Numbered from the stretch's first letter, positions 52,166 to 61,972 are shown. The stretch: DNA of 64,000 bases from Pseudomonas gingeri (GCF_013385635.1 NZ_JACAPR010000016.1:62001-126000); one strand, 5' to 3'. Program-made: numbers and translations. Notes: a model not told the origin generated them from the letters alone.

Positions 52166-53194
52166 ATGTCGCTGATGCGCCAAGAAACCCTGTCGATCCC
52201 CGCCGTCGTGCAACGCATGCTCGACGAGGACAGCGCGATCGATTCACTCGCGGACCAACTGGCCGCCGACCTGCCGGAGCTGATCATCAGTGTCGCCCGC
52301 GGCAGCTCGGATCACGCCGCTGCCTTCTTCGGCTACGCCATGATGAGCCAGCTGGGAATTCCCTGGCTGTCGATCCCGCTGTCGCTGGTCAGCCTGCAAC
52401 AACCACCGCTGCGCTTGAAGAAATGCTGGGTGGCGGCGCTGTCCCAGTCAGGCAAGAGCCCGGACCTGATCGCCAGCGTCGGCTATCTCAAGCAGTTGGG
52501 CGCCAGCGTCGCGGCCTTCGTCAACACCGCCGACTCGCCCCTGGCCGCCGCCAGTGATGCCGAGGTGCTGTTGCCGGCCGGGCTGGAGCAGAGCGTGGCG
52601 GCGACCAAGAGTTATGTCGCCATGCTGATGGCCGGCCTGCAGACCGTCGCGGCCCTGGGCGCCCGGCAAGGTAACGACAGTGGTTTGCCGGCCGCCCTGC
52701 AAAGCCTGCCCGCGGCCCTGGCCGAGGTGGCAAACGAGGAATGGACGCTGGCGCTGAAGGTGTTGCAATCCGCCGACAAGATGATCGTCATCGGTCGTGG
52801 CCCGGCGTTGCCGATTGCCCAGGAAGCCGCACTGAAACTCAAGGAAACCTCGGGCATCCAGGCCGAAGCCTTTTCCAGCGCCGAAGTGCGCCATGGACCG
52901 ATGGAAATCATCGAGGCCGGTTATCCGGTGCTGGTGTTCGCCCCCTCCGGGCCCGAGCAGGTCGGGACCCTGGCCTTCGCCGAGGATATGCGCCTGCGCG
53001 GGGCCCAGGTCATGGTTGTCGCACCGCGTGGCACACCCGGCGTGGAATTGCCCAGCGTTGCCACCGCCCATCCGTTGCTGGAGCCGTTCACCATGATCCA
53101 GGGTTTCTACCTGATGGCGGCAAAACTGGCCGAGTTGCGCGGGCGCAATCCCGATCAGCCGCGCTTTCTGAAGAAGGTCACGGAAACCCGTTGA
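52166..53194 (+). CDS. SIS-domain aldose-ketose isomerase/deaminase
   Basis: A 342-residue protein with two SIS domains and no glutaminase domain. The first has 'ISVARGSSDHAAAFFGYAMM' and 'ALSQSGKSPDLIASVGYLKQ'; the second 'MIVIGRGPALPIAQEAALKL' and 'AEVRHGPMEI'. This layout is that of NagB-II glucosamine-6-phosphate deaminases, AgaS and FrlB deglycases. In the operon it would convert the kinase product to a common sugar phosphate plus ammonia or amine. No nagA-like deacetylase is present, arguing against a simple N-acetylglucosamine pathway. Confidence 0.9.
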   Translation: MSLMRQETLSIPAVVQRMLDEDSAIDSLADQLAADLPELIISVARGSSDHAAAFFGYAMMSQLGIPWLSIPLSLVSLQQPPLRLKKCWVAALSQSGKSPDLIASVGYLKQLGASVAAFVNTADSPLAAASDAEVLLPAGLEQSVAATKSYVAMLMAGLQTVAALGARQGNDSGLPAALQSLPAALAEVANEEWTLALKVLQSADKMIVIGRGPALPIAQEAALKLKETSGIQAEAFSSAEVRHGPMEIIEAGYPVLVFAPSGPEQVGTLAFAEDMRLRGAQVMVVAPRGTPGVELPSVATAHPLLEPFTMIQGFYLMAAKLAELRGRNPDQPRFLKKVTETR

Positions 53195-53200
53195 CCCGGC

Positions 53201-53548
53201 TCAGAACACCCACACCGGCAAATGCTCCTTGAGTGGCAGTTCATCGATACTGCCGCTGAACCGCGCGCCTTCGGCCTGCTGTTTGCCTGTGGCTTGCCGC
53301 TTATGGAGGACCGTGCGAAACACCGCATTCTTCAAGGACGAGGATTGCAGGACGAACTCTGCCCGGACAATGGGACTGACACAGTGCGGCACTGGCGTGT
53401 GCGGACAAGGATGCAAGGCCTTGGAACGTAATGCGCCGGCCACGGGTAACACCTGCAGGGGCAATAGCCCGTCGGTGGATCCGGCCAGCGGGATCACCCA
53501 GGAACTGCCGAGGGCGATGCCCACGGCCAGAAGTACACGAAAATCCAT
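53201..53548 (-). CDS. Small exported hypothetical protein
   Basis: A 115-residue protein from the ATG at 53548 (AAGAGG upstream). The N-terminus 'MDFRVLLAVGIALGSSWVIP' is a short signal-like or membrane segment, followed by a mature part with two Cys in 'PCPHTPVPHCV' and a basic region 'TVLHKRQATGKQQ'. No family recognised. It is convergent with the SIS gene and separate from the MHS transporter. Confidence 0.65.
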   Translation of the reverse strand: MDFRVLLAVGIALGSSWVIPLAGSTDGLLPLQVLPVAGALRSKALHPCPHTPVPHCVSPIVRAEFVLQSSSLKNAVFRTVLHKRQATGKQQAEGARFSGSIDELPLKEHLPVWVF

Positions 53549-53676
53549 TTCGAAATGCCTCTTGCGGGAAAATGCCTGAACCGACGCTGCCACTCCGTGC
53601 GTTGTCCTGTCCAGAATGTCAGAACCTTTACCTCCTCGAAAAAACCGGAATCCACCGGATGACCTTCAATTCCCGG

Positions 53677-54990
53677 TCAGTGTCCGATGCAGGGCTGCGA
53701 ATCCGCACTCATTGCGATCCGTCCACCAAAAAACAGCGCCGTCAGCACCCCGACCGAGCCCATCACCAGGCAGTATCCCACGCAGACCCAGGGGCTCCAG
53801 GGCATCAGGCCGATCAGCAGCAGCGGCGTGGTACTCGCCCAGAGAGCGTAGGCAATATTGTAGGTAAACGAAATGCCGGACACGCGGATCCGGCTCGGGA
53901 ACAACCCGACCATCACCGACGGCACCGCGCCCACCACGCCACAGGCCAGTCCGGCCAGGGCATAGGCCAGGTTGATCCAGTTGCCGCCCGTGATCAGGCA
54001 GGCATACAGCAGGGCCACGCCCACCGGCAGCAGCAGACTGTAGAACAGCACCGCGCGCCAGGCGCCGATACGGTCCACCAACAGGCCGGCGAGTACACAA
54101 CCGATATTCAGGAACACGATGCCCAGGCTGCTCAGGGCAAAGGTATGGCTGGCGCTCATGCCGAAGCTTTTCTGCATGACGGTCGGGGTAATCACCACCA
54201 GCACCACTACCGCCGAGGTCAGCACGCAGGTCAGCAACATCGCCGGGAAAATCGAGCTGCGATGATCGCGCAGCACCGCCCGCAAAGGCAGTTCGCCGCC
54301 GGCCTCACGCCGGGCCTGCAAGGCCATGAAGACCGGCGTCTCACTGAGCCAGCGCCGCAACCAGACCCCGATCACCCCGAACACACCACCGAGCAGGAAG
54401 GGAAAGCGCCAGGCGAAATCGAGAATCTCCGCCGGGCTGTAGACCCGCGCCAGCCAGGTGGCCGTCAGCGCGCCCAGCAGGTAACCGAACGTCAATCCCG
54501 CCTGCAAGACACCGAGGGCATAACCACGATGTCCCGGTGGCGCATGCTCGGCCACGAAGACCCAGGCGCTCGGCACTTCGCCGCCCACCGCCGCGCCTTG
54601 CAGCACCCGCAGGCCCAGCAGCAGCAGCGGTGCCCAGTAACCGATCTGGGCGTAGGTCGGCATCACCCCGATCAACAGGCAGGGCAGGGCCATCATCAGG
54701 ATGCTCAGGCTGAACACGCGCTTGCGCCCCAGGCGGTCGGCAAAGTGCGCCATCAGGATGCCGCCCAGCGGCCGGGCCAGGTAGCCGGTGACGAAGATTC
54801 CGAAACTTTGCAGCAGCCGCAGCCACTCGGGCATTTCCGGCGGGAAGAACAACTGGCTGAGGGTCAGGGCGAAAAACACGAAGATGATGAAATCGTAGAT
54901 TTCCAGGGCACCGCCCAGCGCCGCCAGGCCCAGGGTCTTGTAGTCGGACCGGGAAAAGCGGCGATTTCGCGGGTAAGAATCAACAGTCAT
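53677..54990 (-). CDS. MFS transporter of the metabolite:H+ symporter (MHS) family
   Basis: A 437-residue, 12-helix transporter. 'LGGALEIYDFIIFVFFAL' in TM1 and 'ARPLGGILMAHFADRLGRKR' after TM2 are typical of MHS proteins such as ProP, KgtP, ShiA and citrate transporters. 'RVLQGAAVGGEVPSAWVFVA' is the TM4 motif. The family couples uptake of organic acids or osmolytes to protons. The substrate is not readable. It is divergent from the AtoE gene. Confidence 0.9.
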   Translation of the reverse strand: MTVDSYPRNRRFSRSDYKTLGLAALGGALEIYDFIIFVFFALTLSQLFFPPEMPEWLRLLQSFGIFVTGYLARPLGGILMAHFADRLGRKRVFSLSILMMALPCLLIGVMPTYAQIGYWAPLLLLGLRVLQGAAVGGEVPSAWVFVAEHAPPGHRGYALGVLQAGLTFGYLLGALTATWLARVYSPAEILDFAWRFPFLLGGVFGVIGVWLRRWLSETPVFMALQARREAGGELPLRAVLRDHRSSIFPAMLLTCVLTSAVVVLVVITPTVMQKSFGMSASHTFALSSLGIVFLNIGCVLAGLLVDRIGAWRAVLFYSLLLPVGVALLYACLITGGNWINLAYALAGLACGVVGAVPSVMVGLFPSRIRVSGISFTYNIAYALWASTTPLLLIGLMPWSPWVCVGYCLVMGSVGVLTALFFGGRIAMSADSQPCIGH

Positions 54991-55319
54991 AAAAGGACTC
55001 TGGATACCGTATTCGGGAGCAGCAGCATCGGCTGTTCAAAACTGTACAAAAAACACTCAAGCCAGCCCGGCATTCCCCGGCTGGCGACCGGCAAAGGTTA
55101 GTGCAGTTGCCTGCGAGCACAACCGCAACCCCGTCCACGGGTCACTTTTTAGCAGAAAACTGCGCATCCGGTTCCGTTTTTCGACAACTGAAAGCCACCG
55201 GTATTGAAACCTGTAACGCTTTGCAGCAAGCGCCAATTACCGCATTCTTGCGCAGTTCCCGATCGCCTCAGCCTGGGGCGACCGACCTCCTGACAACCAT
55301 AAGAAAACGAGGTACTGCC
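54991..55319. other. 329-bp divergent region between MHS transporter and AtoE genes
   Basis: I see one imperfect hairpin (about 55061-55085, GCCAGC...GCTGGC) and no clear sigma-54 promoter, although AtoE-type operons are often sigma-54 driven. The open frame running through from 55101 into AtoE lacks family sequence. Confidence 0.4.
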
Positions 55320-56738
55320 GTGGCCGCTGTCATTGATGAAAGCCGCTATGCCCGCTTTGCCCTGCGCTGCTCGAACTGGGCCGAGCGCTGGTTTCCCGAC
55401 TCCTGGGTGTTCGCCGCGCTGGCGGTGATCATCGTTGCCCTCGGCACCCTGGCCATGGGCGCCAAGCCGACCGATGCCGCCATGGCATTCGGCGACGGTT
55501 TCTGGAGCCTGATCCCGTTCACCATGCAGATGGCCTTCGTGGTCATCGGCGGGTATGTGGTCGCCAGTTCGCCGCCCGCGGTGAAACTGATCGACCGCCT
55601 GGCGCGGATCCCGAAAAACGGTCGCTCCGCCGTGGCCTGGGTGGCGCTGATTTCCATGGTCGCCTCGCTGCTGAACTGGGGCCTGTCGCTGGTGTTCGGC
55701 GGCCTGCTGGTGCGCGCCCTCGCCCGCCGTACCGACCTGCGCATGGACTACCGCGCCGCCGGCGCCGCCGCCTATCTCGGCCTGGGCGCGGTGTGGGCCC
55801 TGGGCCTGTCGTCGTCCGCCGCGCAGTTGCAGGCCAACCCGGCCAGCCTGCCGCCGTCGATCCTGTCGATCACCGGGGTGATCCCTTTCACCCAGACCAT
55901 TTTCCTCTGGCAGTCCGGGGCCCTGTTGCTGGCGTTGATCGTGGTTTCGTTGGCTGTCGCCTACGCCACCGCACCCGGCCCGAATTCGGCCCGCGATGCC
56001 AAGGCCTGCGGTGTCGATCCGAGCTTCAACCTGCCGCCGCTGAGCCCGCGTACACGTCCTGGCGAATGGCTCGAACACAGCCCGCTGCTGACCATCCTGC
56101 TGGCCTTGCTGGCCGCCGGCTGGCTGTTCCATGAGTTTTCGACCAAGCCGGCGATCAGCGCCATCTCGGGCCTGAATACCTACAACTTCCTGTTCCTGAT
56201 GGTCGGCGCCCTGTTGCACTGGCGGCCGCGCAGCTTCCTCGACGCAGTATCACGGGCGGTGCCGACCACCACCGGAGTGCTGATCCAGTTCCCGCTGTAC
56301 GGTTCGATTGCGGCGCTGATGACCACGGTCAAGGGCGCCGACGCCCAGACCCTGGCCCATCACATCTCGACCTTCTTCACCCAGATCGCTTCCCACGATA
56401 CCTACGCCCTGCTGATGGGCGTGTACTCGGCGGTACTCGGCTTCTTCATCCCGTCCGGCGGCGGCAAGTGGATCATCGAGGCGCCGTATGTGATGCAGGT
56501 CGCCAACGAACTGAAGTACCACCTGGGCTGGGCGGTACAGATCTACAACGCTGCCGAAGCCCTGCCGAACCTGATCAACCCGTTCTACATGCTGCCGCTG
56601 CTGGGTGTGCTGGGACTGAAGGCGCGGGACCTGATCGGTTTCTCGTTCGTGCAGTTGCTGGTGCATGCGCCGCTGGTGCTGTTCCTGCTCTGGGCGCTGG
56701 GCACGACCCTGGCCTATAGCGGGCCGGTGATGCCTTAA
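55320..56738 (+). CDS. atoE: Short-chain fatty acid transporter
   Basis: A 472-residue polytopic protein from the GTG at 55320 (GAGG eight bases upstream). The family sequences 'AERWFPDSWVFAALAVII', 'LNWGLSLVFGGLLVRALARR' and 'VLGFFIPSGGGKWIIEAPYV' match AtoE, the short-chain fatty acid (acetoacetate/butyrate) uptake permease. No atoDAB or hydroxybutyrate dehydrogenase genes are adjacent, so its catabolic partners lie elsewhere. Confidence 0.93.
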   Translation: MAAVIDESRYARFALRCSNWAERWFPDSWVFAALAVIIVALGTLAMGAKPTDAAMAFGDGFWSLIPFTMQMAFVVIGGYVVASSPPAVKLIDRLARIPKNGRSAVAWVALISMVASLLNWGLSLVFGGLLVRALARRTDLRMDYRAAGAAAYLGLGAVWALGLSSSAAQLQANPASLPPSILSITGVIPFTQTIFLWQSGALLLALIVVSLAVAYATAPGPNSARDAKACGVDPSFNLPPLSPRTRPGEWLEHSPLLTILLALLAAGWLFHEFSTKPAISAISGLNTYNFLFLMVGALLHWRPRSFLDAVSRAVPTTTGVLIQFPLYGSIAALMTTVKGADAQTLAHHISTFFTQIASHDTYALLMGVYSAVLGFFIPSGGGKWIIEAPYVMQVANELKYHLGWAVQIYNAAEALPNLINPFYMLPLLGVLGLKARDLIGFSFVQLLVHAPLVLFLLWALGTTLAYSGPVMP

Positions 56739-56923
56739 CCCGGAGTCTCTTTCCAGGGGCAGATCGTCTGGCAAAGCAAAATGCCACGACTGCCCTCTCC
56801 CCACGACAATCGGCATACTGGCCGGCTAGGTACAGGGCGACCATCGCCGTTCTGTCACATTGCGTTGCTAGCGTGCGATGCGAAATATTTTGTTACGTCT
56901 AACCCAGCCAGCAGGAACCCAGG

Positions 56924-58624
56924 ATGAGTGACGAGAAAGACCTCGAACAGTCGCAGACCGGCGCCGCCGATACCCCCACCGATACCAGCCGCCGCCGTTT
57001 TCTCGGCGGTGTCGCCGTGCTGGGTGTGGGCGCCACCCTGAGTGCCTGCGGCTCGACGAGTGATCCGGGCAAGCAGCCGCCAGCCGAGGAGTTGTCGGGT
57101 GCGGCACTGGACAAGGCGTTGCAGGACCAGGTGAAGACCGTGGTGGTGATCTATGCCGAGAACCGCAGCTTCAACAACCTGTTCGGCGACTTTCCGGGTG
57201 TCGAGAAGCCTCTTTCGTCCCTCAAGCCCGCGGACTATCAACAGTACGACCGCGACGGCAGCCTGCTGCAGACCTTGCCGCCGGCCTGGGGCGGTGTGGT
57301 CCAGGTCGGGCCGCAAAGCCTCGATGGCGTGACCTATCCGGTGGAAACCCAGTACCAGGAAAACCTGCCAAACGCCCCTTATGCCCTCAAGGGGCCGAAC
57401 GGTGAAGACTTGCCTCTGGGCGTGGTCACGCGCGACCTGTGGCATGTGTTCTACCAGAACCAGATGCAGATCAACGGCGGCAAGAACGACCGTTTCGTCG
57501 CCTGGGCCGACTCCGGTGGCCTGACCATGGGCTACTACGCCCAGACCCGTTATTCGTTGCGCCTGTGGGACGTGGCGAAGGAGTTCGTGCTCTGCGACAA
57601 CTTCTTCCAGGGCGCCTTTGGCGGTTCGTTCCTCAACCACCAGTACCTGATCAGCGCCAAGGTGCCGTTCTATCCAGACGCCGCCAATTCGGTAGCCAAG
57701 CCGCAGATCGCCAAGGTCCAGAGCAACGATCCGACCGATACCCGCCTGGTGCCGCTGGACAAATCCCCGGCCAGCGCCATGAGCGGCCCGCCACAGTTCG
57801 GTCCGAGCGCACTGACGCCCGATGGTTATGCGGTCAACACCATGGCCCCGCCGTACTGGCCGACCTGGATCCGCGACCCCGAGCGCCCGGACTACGCCAA
57901 GCCGGACCTGCCGACCGTGCTGGTGCCCCAGGTTCACGACCATATCGGCGACAAGCTGTCGAAGAAGAGCATCGACTGGGCCTGGTACGCCGGCGCCTGG
58001 CAAGTGACCCTGGAACAGTTCAAGGACTCGGGTGGCATTCCGAAGATCCCGAACTTCCAGTATCACCACCAGCCGTTCAACTACTTCGCCCACCAGGGCC
58101 CGGAAAACCCGAGCGAACGTGCCAAGCGCCTGCGCGATGGCGGCCTGGGCGACGAGACCGCTACCAACAAATTCCTCGCCGACGCCGCAGCCGGAAAACT
58201 GCCGGCGGTGACCTTCTACAAACCCCAGGGCAACCTGAACATGCACGCCGGCTATGCCGACGTGGCGGCCGGTGACCGGCATATCGTGCGGGCCCTGAAA
58301 GTGCTGCGCGAAAGCCCGCAATGGAAAAACATGGTGGTGGTGGTCACGGTCGACGAGAACGGCGGCTGGTGGGACCACGTGGCACCGCCGCAAGGCGACC
58401 GCTGGGGCCCGGGTACGCGGATTCCGGCCTTGGTGGTCTCGCCGTTCGCCCGCAAGGGCACGGTCGACCACACCGTCTATGACACCGCTTCGATCCTGCG
58501 CCTGATCACCCGGGTCTTCCAACTGGAAAAACTCGATGGCATCAAGGAACGGGACGATGCGATGACTGCCCGTGGCCAGAAGCCGATGGGCGACCTGACC
58601 AACGCACTGCGCTTCACCGCCTGA
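56924..58624 (+). CDS. acpA: AcpA-type acid phosphatase/phosphoesterase, Tat-exported
   Basis: A 566-residue phosphoesterase (PF04185 type, related to phospholipase C). A twin-arginine signal lies at R23-R25 ('TSRRRFLGG') and ends in a lipobox, LSAC42, suggesting a Tat-exported lipoprotein. Catalytic-region motifs are 'VVVIYAENRSFNNLFGDFPG' near the N-terminus and 'VTVDENGGWWDHVAPP' near the C-terminus. It should release phosphate from organic esters in the periplasm or at the cell surface. A CTGTCAC half-site at 56852-56858 upstream could be part of a Pho box, but the second half is poor. Confidence 0.9.
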   Translation: MSDEKDLEQSQTGAADTPTDTSRRRFLGGVAVLGVGATLSACGSTSDPGKQPPAEELSGAALDKALQDQVKTVVVIYAENRSFNNLFGDFPGVEKPLSSLKPADYQQYDRDGSLLQTLPPAWGGVVQVGPQSLDGVTYPVETQYQENLPNAPYALKGPNGEDLPLGVVTRDLWHVFYQNQMQINGGKNDRFVAWADSGGLTMGYYAQTRYSLRLWDVAKEFVLCDNFFQGAFGGSFLNHQYLISAKVPFYPDAANSVAKPQIAKVQSNDPTDTRLVPLDKSPASAMSGPPQFGPSALTPDGYAVNTMAPPYWPTWIRDPERPDYAKPDLPTVLVPQVHDHIGDKLSKKSIDWAWYAGAWQVTLEQFKDSGGIPKIPNFQYHHQPFNYFAHQGPENPSERAKRLRDGGLGDETATNKFLADAAAGKLPAVTFYKPQGNLNMHAGYADVAAGDRHIVRALKVLRESPQWKNMVVVVTVDENGGWWDHVAPPQGDRWGPGTRIPALVVSPFARKGTVDHTVYDTASILRLITRVFQLEKLDGIKERDDAMTARGQKPMGDLTNALRFTA

Positions 58625-58633
58625 CGCCCTGAT

Positions 58634-58737
58634 CGTTCCCACGCTCCGCGTGGGAACGCCTCTCTGGACGATCTGCGTCCGCTCTTGTGACGCAGAGCGT
58701 CACGGGCTGCATGCCCACGCGGAGCGTGGGAACGATC
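58634..58737. repeat. Paired inverted palindromic repeats
   Basis: CGTTCCCACGCTCCGCGTGG at the left is mirrored by CCACGCGGAGCGTGGGAACG at the right, with an inner inverted pair between them. It is a different class from the GTAGGAGCC REPs and is also common in Pseudomonas intergenic regions. Confidence 0.82.
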
Positions 58738-58879
58738 AAACATCAATAGCCGTTCTCATCTCGTCGTAAATAATGGCCTTGAGCCACTATCTCCTTTACC
58801 CCCTGCTCACTCCGGTAATATCCTGACTGGATATTATTCTGTTTCCGTTTTTTACCGACCGTAAAGGGAGTTCGCCGCA

Positions 58880-60577
58880 ATGATCGTAGGGATTGACCTG
58901 GGGACCACCAACAGCCTCGTCGCCGTCTGGCGCGGGGAAGCCAGTGAGTTGGTACCCAATGCCCTCGGCCAGTTCCTGACGCCGAGCGTGGTCGGTCTCG
59001 ATGATGAAGGCCGGGTGCTGGTCGGTCAGGCGGCGAAGGAGCGGTTGCACACCCACGCGCGCACCACGACCGCGCTGTTCAAGCGCCATATGGGCAGTGC
59101 CCAGGAAGTCCGCCTGGGTGACCGCCTGTTCCGCCCGGAAGAGCTTTCCGCGCTGGTGCTCAAGAGCCTCAAGGAAGACGTCGAACGCGCCTACGGCGAG
59201 ACCGTGCATGAAGCGGTGATCAGCGTTCCTGCCTACTTCAGCGACGCCCAGCGCAAGGCCACGCGAATCGCCGGCGAACTGGCCGGGCTGAAAGTCGAAA
59301 AACTGATCAACGAACCCACCGCCGCCGCCCTCGCCTATGGCCTGCACCAACGGGACAAGGAAACCTCGTTCCTGGTCTTCGACCTAGGCGGCGGGACCTT
59401 CGACGTGTCGATCCTCGAACTGTTCGACGGTGTCATGGAAGTCCGCGCCAGCGCTGGTGACAACTTTCTCGGCGGCGAGGATTTCGACGCGGCCCTGCTC
59501 GAACGCTTTGTCGACAGCCAGCGCGGGGCCGCGGACTTCCCCGAACGGGCCAGCGTGATCCAGCCCCTGCGCCGCGAAGCCGAACGTGTGCGCAAGGCCC
59601 TGGGCCAGGACGCCAGCGCCGAGTTCACGTTACGGGTGGACGGTCGGCAGTGGAGCCATACCTTCACCCAGCCGCAGCTGGCCGATCTCTACGCACCACT
59701 GCTGGAACGCCTGCGCGGGCCTATCGAACGAGCTCTGCGCGATGCGCGGATCCGTGTCAGCGACCTCGATGAAATCCTCCTGGTCGGCGGTACCACGCGC
59801 ATGCCGCTGGTGCGCAAGCTGGCGGCCGGGCTGTTCGGGCGCTTCCCGTCCATCAGCCTCAACCCCGATGAAGTGGTGGCCCATGGCGCGGCGATCCAGG
59901 CCGCGCTCAAGGCCCGTTCGGCAGCCCTGGAAGAGGTGGTGCTGACCGATGTCTGCTCCTACACCCTGGGCATCGAGACATCCCAGCAATACGGCCAGCA
60001 GATCGAAAGCGGGCACTACCTGCCGATCATCGAGCGCAACAGCATTGTCCCGGTCAGCCGGGTCAAGAGCGTGTACACCCTGCACGACAACCAGGAAGTG
60101 GTGAAGCTGAAGATCTACCAGGGCGAAAGCCGCCTGGTGCGCGACAACGTGTTCCTTGGCGAACTGGAAATGCCGGTACCCAAGCGCAAGGCCGGCGACG
60201 TCGCCCTGGATGTGCGCTTCACCTACGACAACAACGGCCTGCTCGAAGCCCAGGTCAGTGTCCCGCTGACCGGCGAACAGCATTCGCTGATCATCGAGAA
60301 CAACCCCGGGGTGCTCACGCCGGAAGAAATCCAGCAGCGCCTGCAAGCCCTGGCCCTGCTCAAGGTGCACCCACGCGACCAGCAGGTGAACACCGTGCTG
60401 ACCGCCCGCCTGGAGCGGCTCTACCAGGAAAGCCTGGGCGAATTGCGCGAACGTATCGGCCAGTGGGCCGGGCACTTCCAGCAGGTACTCGACAGCCAGG
60501 ACGAACGACGGATTCGCGAAGCCCGCAGTGAGCTGAGCGAACACCTGGACCGACTCGACAGCGGCATCTGGCATTAA
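58880..60577 (+). CDS. hscC: Hsp70-family chaperone HscC
   Basis: A 565-residue Hsp70, shorter than DnaK. It has the ATPase motifs 'IVGIDLGTTNSLVAVW', 'VFDLGGGTFDVSILEL' and 'ILLVGGTTRMPLVRKL', and a substrate-binding domain ('DVCSYTLGIETSQQYG') with a truncated lid. It matches HscC (Hsc62), an Hsp70 paralogue that in E. coli works with J-proteins DjlB/DjlC and can interact with sigma-70. The next gene, 12 bases downstream, encodes a J-like membrane protein, so the pair is conserved here. Confidence 0.94.
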   Translation: MIVGIDLGTTNSLVAVWRGEASELVPNALGQFLTPSVVGLDDEGRVLVGQAAKERLHTHARTTTALFKRHMGSAQEVRLGDRLFRPEELSALVLKSLKEDVERAYGETVHEAVISVPAYFSDAQRKATRIAGELAGLKVEKLINEPTAAALAYGLHQRDKETSFLVFDLGGGTFDVSILELFDGVMEVRASAGDNFLGGEDFDAALLERFVDSQRGAADFPERASVIQPLRREAERVRKALGQDASAEFTLRVDGRQWSHTFTQPQLADLYAPLLERLRGPIERALRDARIRVSDLDEILLVGGTTRMPLVRKLAAGLFGRFPSISLNPDEVVAHGAAIQAALKARSAALEEVVLTDVCSYTLGIETSQQYGQQIESGHYLPIIERNSIVPVSRVKSVYTLHDNQEVVKLKIYQGESRLVRDNVFLGELEMPVPKRKAGDVALDVRFTYDNNGLLEAQVSVPLTGEQHSLIIENNPGVLTPEEIQQRLQALALLKVHPRDQQVNTVLTARLERLYQESLGELRERIGQWAGHFQQVLDSQDERRIREARSELSEHLDRLDSGIWH

Positions 60578-60589
60578 GGGGGTTGCGAC

Positions 60590-61972
60590 ATGGATTGTTG
60601 GTCGATATTGCAACTGCCCGAAGACGCCGATCAGCGCAGCATCAAGCGCAGCTATGCGCGGCTGCTGAAAAGCACCCGGCCGGATGACGACGCCGAGGGT
60701 TTCCAGCGCTTGCGCGAGGCCTATGAGGACGCGTTGGAAATTGCCCGCTGGCGCGATGACGACGAAGACATTGCCGAGGTGTCGGTGGTGGCGCCCGTCA
60801 CCGTCGCCGAAGAGTCGCGGCACCACAGCCCGCACACCGAGGCCGTGCAGCAGACGGAATGGCTGACGCCCGCGCAGGCGGCGAGACAGTTGCAGGAATA
60901 CCGACAGGTGCTGCTGGCTCATCTGCAAGCCGCGCAGGAGCGCGAATTCGTCAATCAACTCAAGCTCTACAGCGAGCAGTCCTGGCTGAAGGTCTTCGAC
61001 CACCGGCAGGAGTGGCAACAGATCCTCCTGCAACTGCTCCACGAAACCCGCTGGAGTCTGCCGCTGTTCGAACGGGTCTGCCAATTGTTCGGCTGGGATG
61101 AACGCACGGGTGTCACCCCGGAACCGGCCTGGGTCTGGCGCGCGCTGATCCAGCGCTGCGAGCAGGAAGGTTTTTATCAACAGCTCCTGGCCAAGGCACA
61201 GAACCCGCAACCCTGGAATGCCAGCCAACTGGCCGCGCACCTGCTGTTGATGCCCCTGACCCGCGCCCAGCAAATGGCGCTGTACCAACGTTTCGACGCC
61301 GCGGAATGGCAAGCGTGCGAGCAACTGGCCGAAACCCTCGCCTACCAGTACCCGGCGCTGCTCGAACGGCTGCCCGATCCCGACGTGTTCTTCTGGCGTG
61401 AGTTCACCCCGCGCCCCATTGCGGGCAATAGCTGGAGCTGGCTGTGGGCGGCCTCGGCATTGGCCCTGCTCCTGCATTTCCTGCCCCTGCTGGCACGGAA
61501 AGTCCTCCACGGTGAGTCGATCTGGGTCACGCTGATGCTGGCCGGGACCTGGGCGCTGATCCCGGTCTGGGTTGGACGCTTCCTGATGCCACGCTGGTTG
61601 ACCCTGAGCTCGAGGTTCATCGTCCGGGATGTGCAATTGAGCCAGCGCCTGCTGCCCCGGCGGATCAACCCGAACGGTTACTGGCTGGTGCTGCGCCACG
61701 GCGTGCCGCAGGCGGTTCTGGCCCTGTGCTTCTGGACCGCCTTGGGCGCCCTGGGCCTGGGGACCTTTGTCGGTGTCGGTCTGATCGGCCTGTTCGATCA
61801 CTCACGGCGTGGCGCCGAACGGCCGGCATCGGCTTGGCAGCGGCCCTTGCAGTCTGTCCTGCACTGGACCCGGTGGAGCCCGGCGCAACTGGGGTTTTTC
61901 CTGATCATGCTGGGTATCACCGTGACCTGCATCTTCAGCTACCCCGGCTTCCCGCTGACACGTCCGAGCTAG
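60590..61972 (+). CDS. J-domain membrane protein, partner of HscC
   Basis: A 460-residue protein. Residues 1-60 form a J-like helical domain, 'ADQRSIKRSYARLLKSTRPD', in which the canonical HPD reads R30-P31-D32. A helical middle region follows. The C-terminal part has four hydrophobic helices (about 280-305, 310-330, 375-405, 430-450). This matches the DjlB/DjlC group that serves HscC, anchored in the membrane by the C-terminus. The His-to-Arg change is seen in the group as I recall it, so ATPase stimulation could be partner-specific. Confidence 0.88.
   Translation: MDCWSILQLPEDADQRSIKRSYARLLKSTRPDDDAEGFQRLREAYEDALEIARWRDDDEDIAEVSVVAPVTVAEESRHHSPHTEAVQQTEWLTPAQAARQLQEYRQVLLAHLQAAQEREFVNQLKLYSEQSWLKVFDHRQEWQQILLQLLHETRWSLPLFERVCQLFGWDERTGVTPEPAWVWRALIQRCEQEGFYQQLLAKAQNPQPWNASQLAAHLLLMPLTRAQQMALYQRFDAAEWQACEQLAETLAYQYPALLERLPDPDVFFWREFTPRPIAGNSWSWLWAASALALLLHFLPLLARKVLHGESIWVTLMLAGTWALIPVWVGRFLMPRWLTLSSRFIVRDVQLSQRLLPRRINPNGYWLVLRHGVPQAVLALCFWTALGALGLGTFVGVGLIGLFDHSRRGAERPASAWQRPLQSVLHWTRWSPAQLGFFLIMLGITVTCIFSYPGFPLTRPS

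Noticed and set aside
59630..61801. 723-codon minus-strand frame opposite hscC and the J-protein
   Set aside because: Antisense shadow; both plus-strand products have defining motifs.
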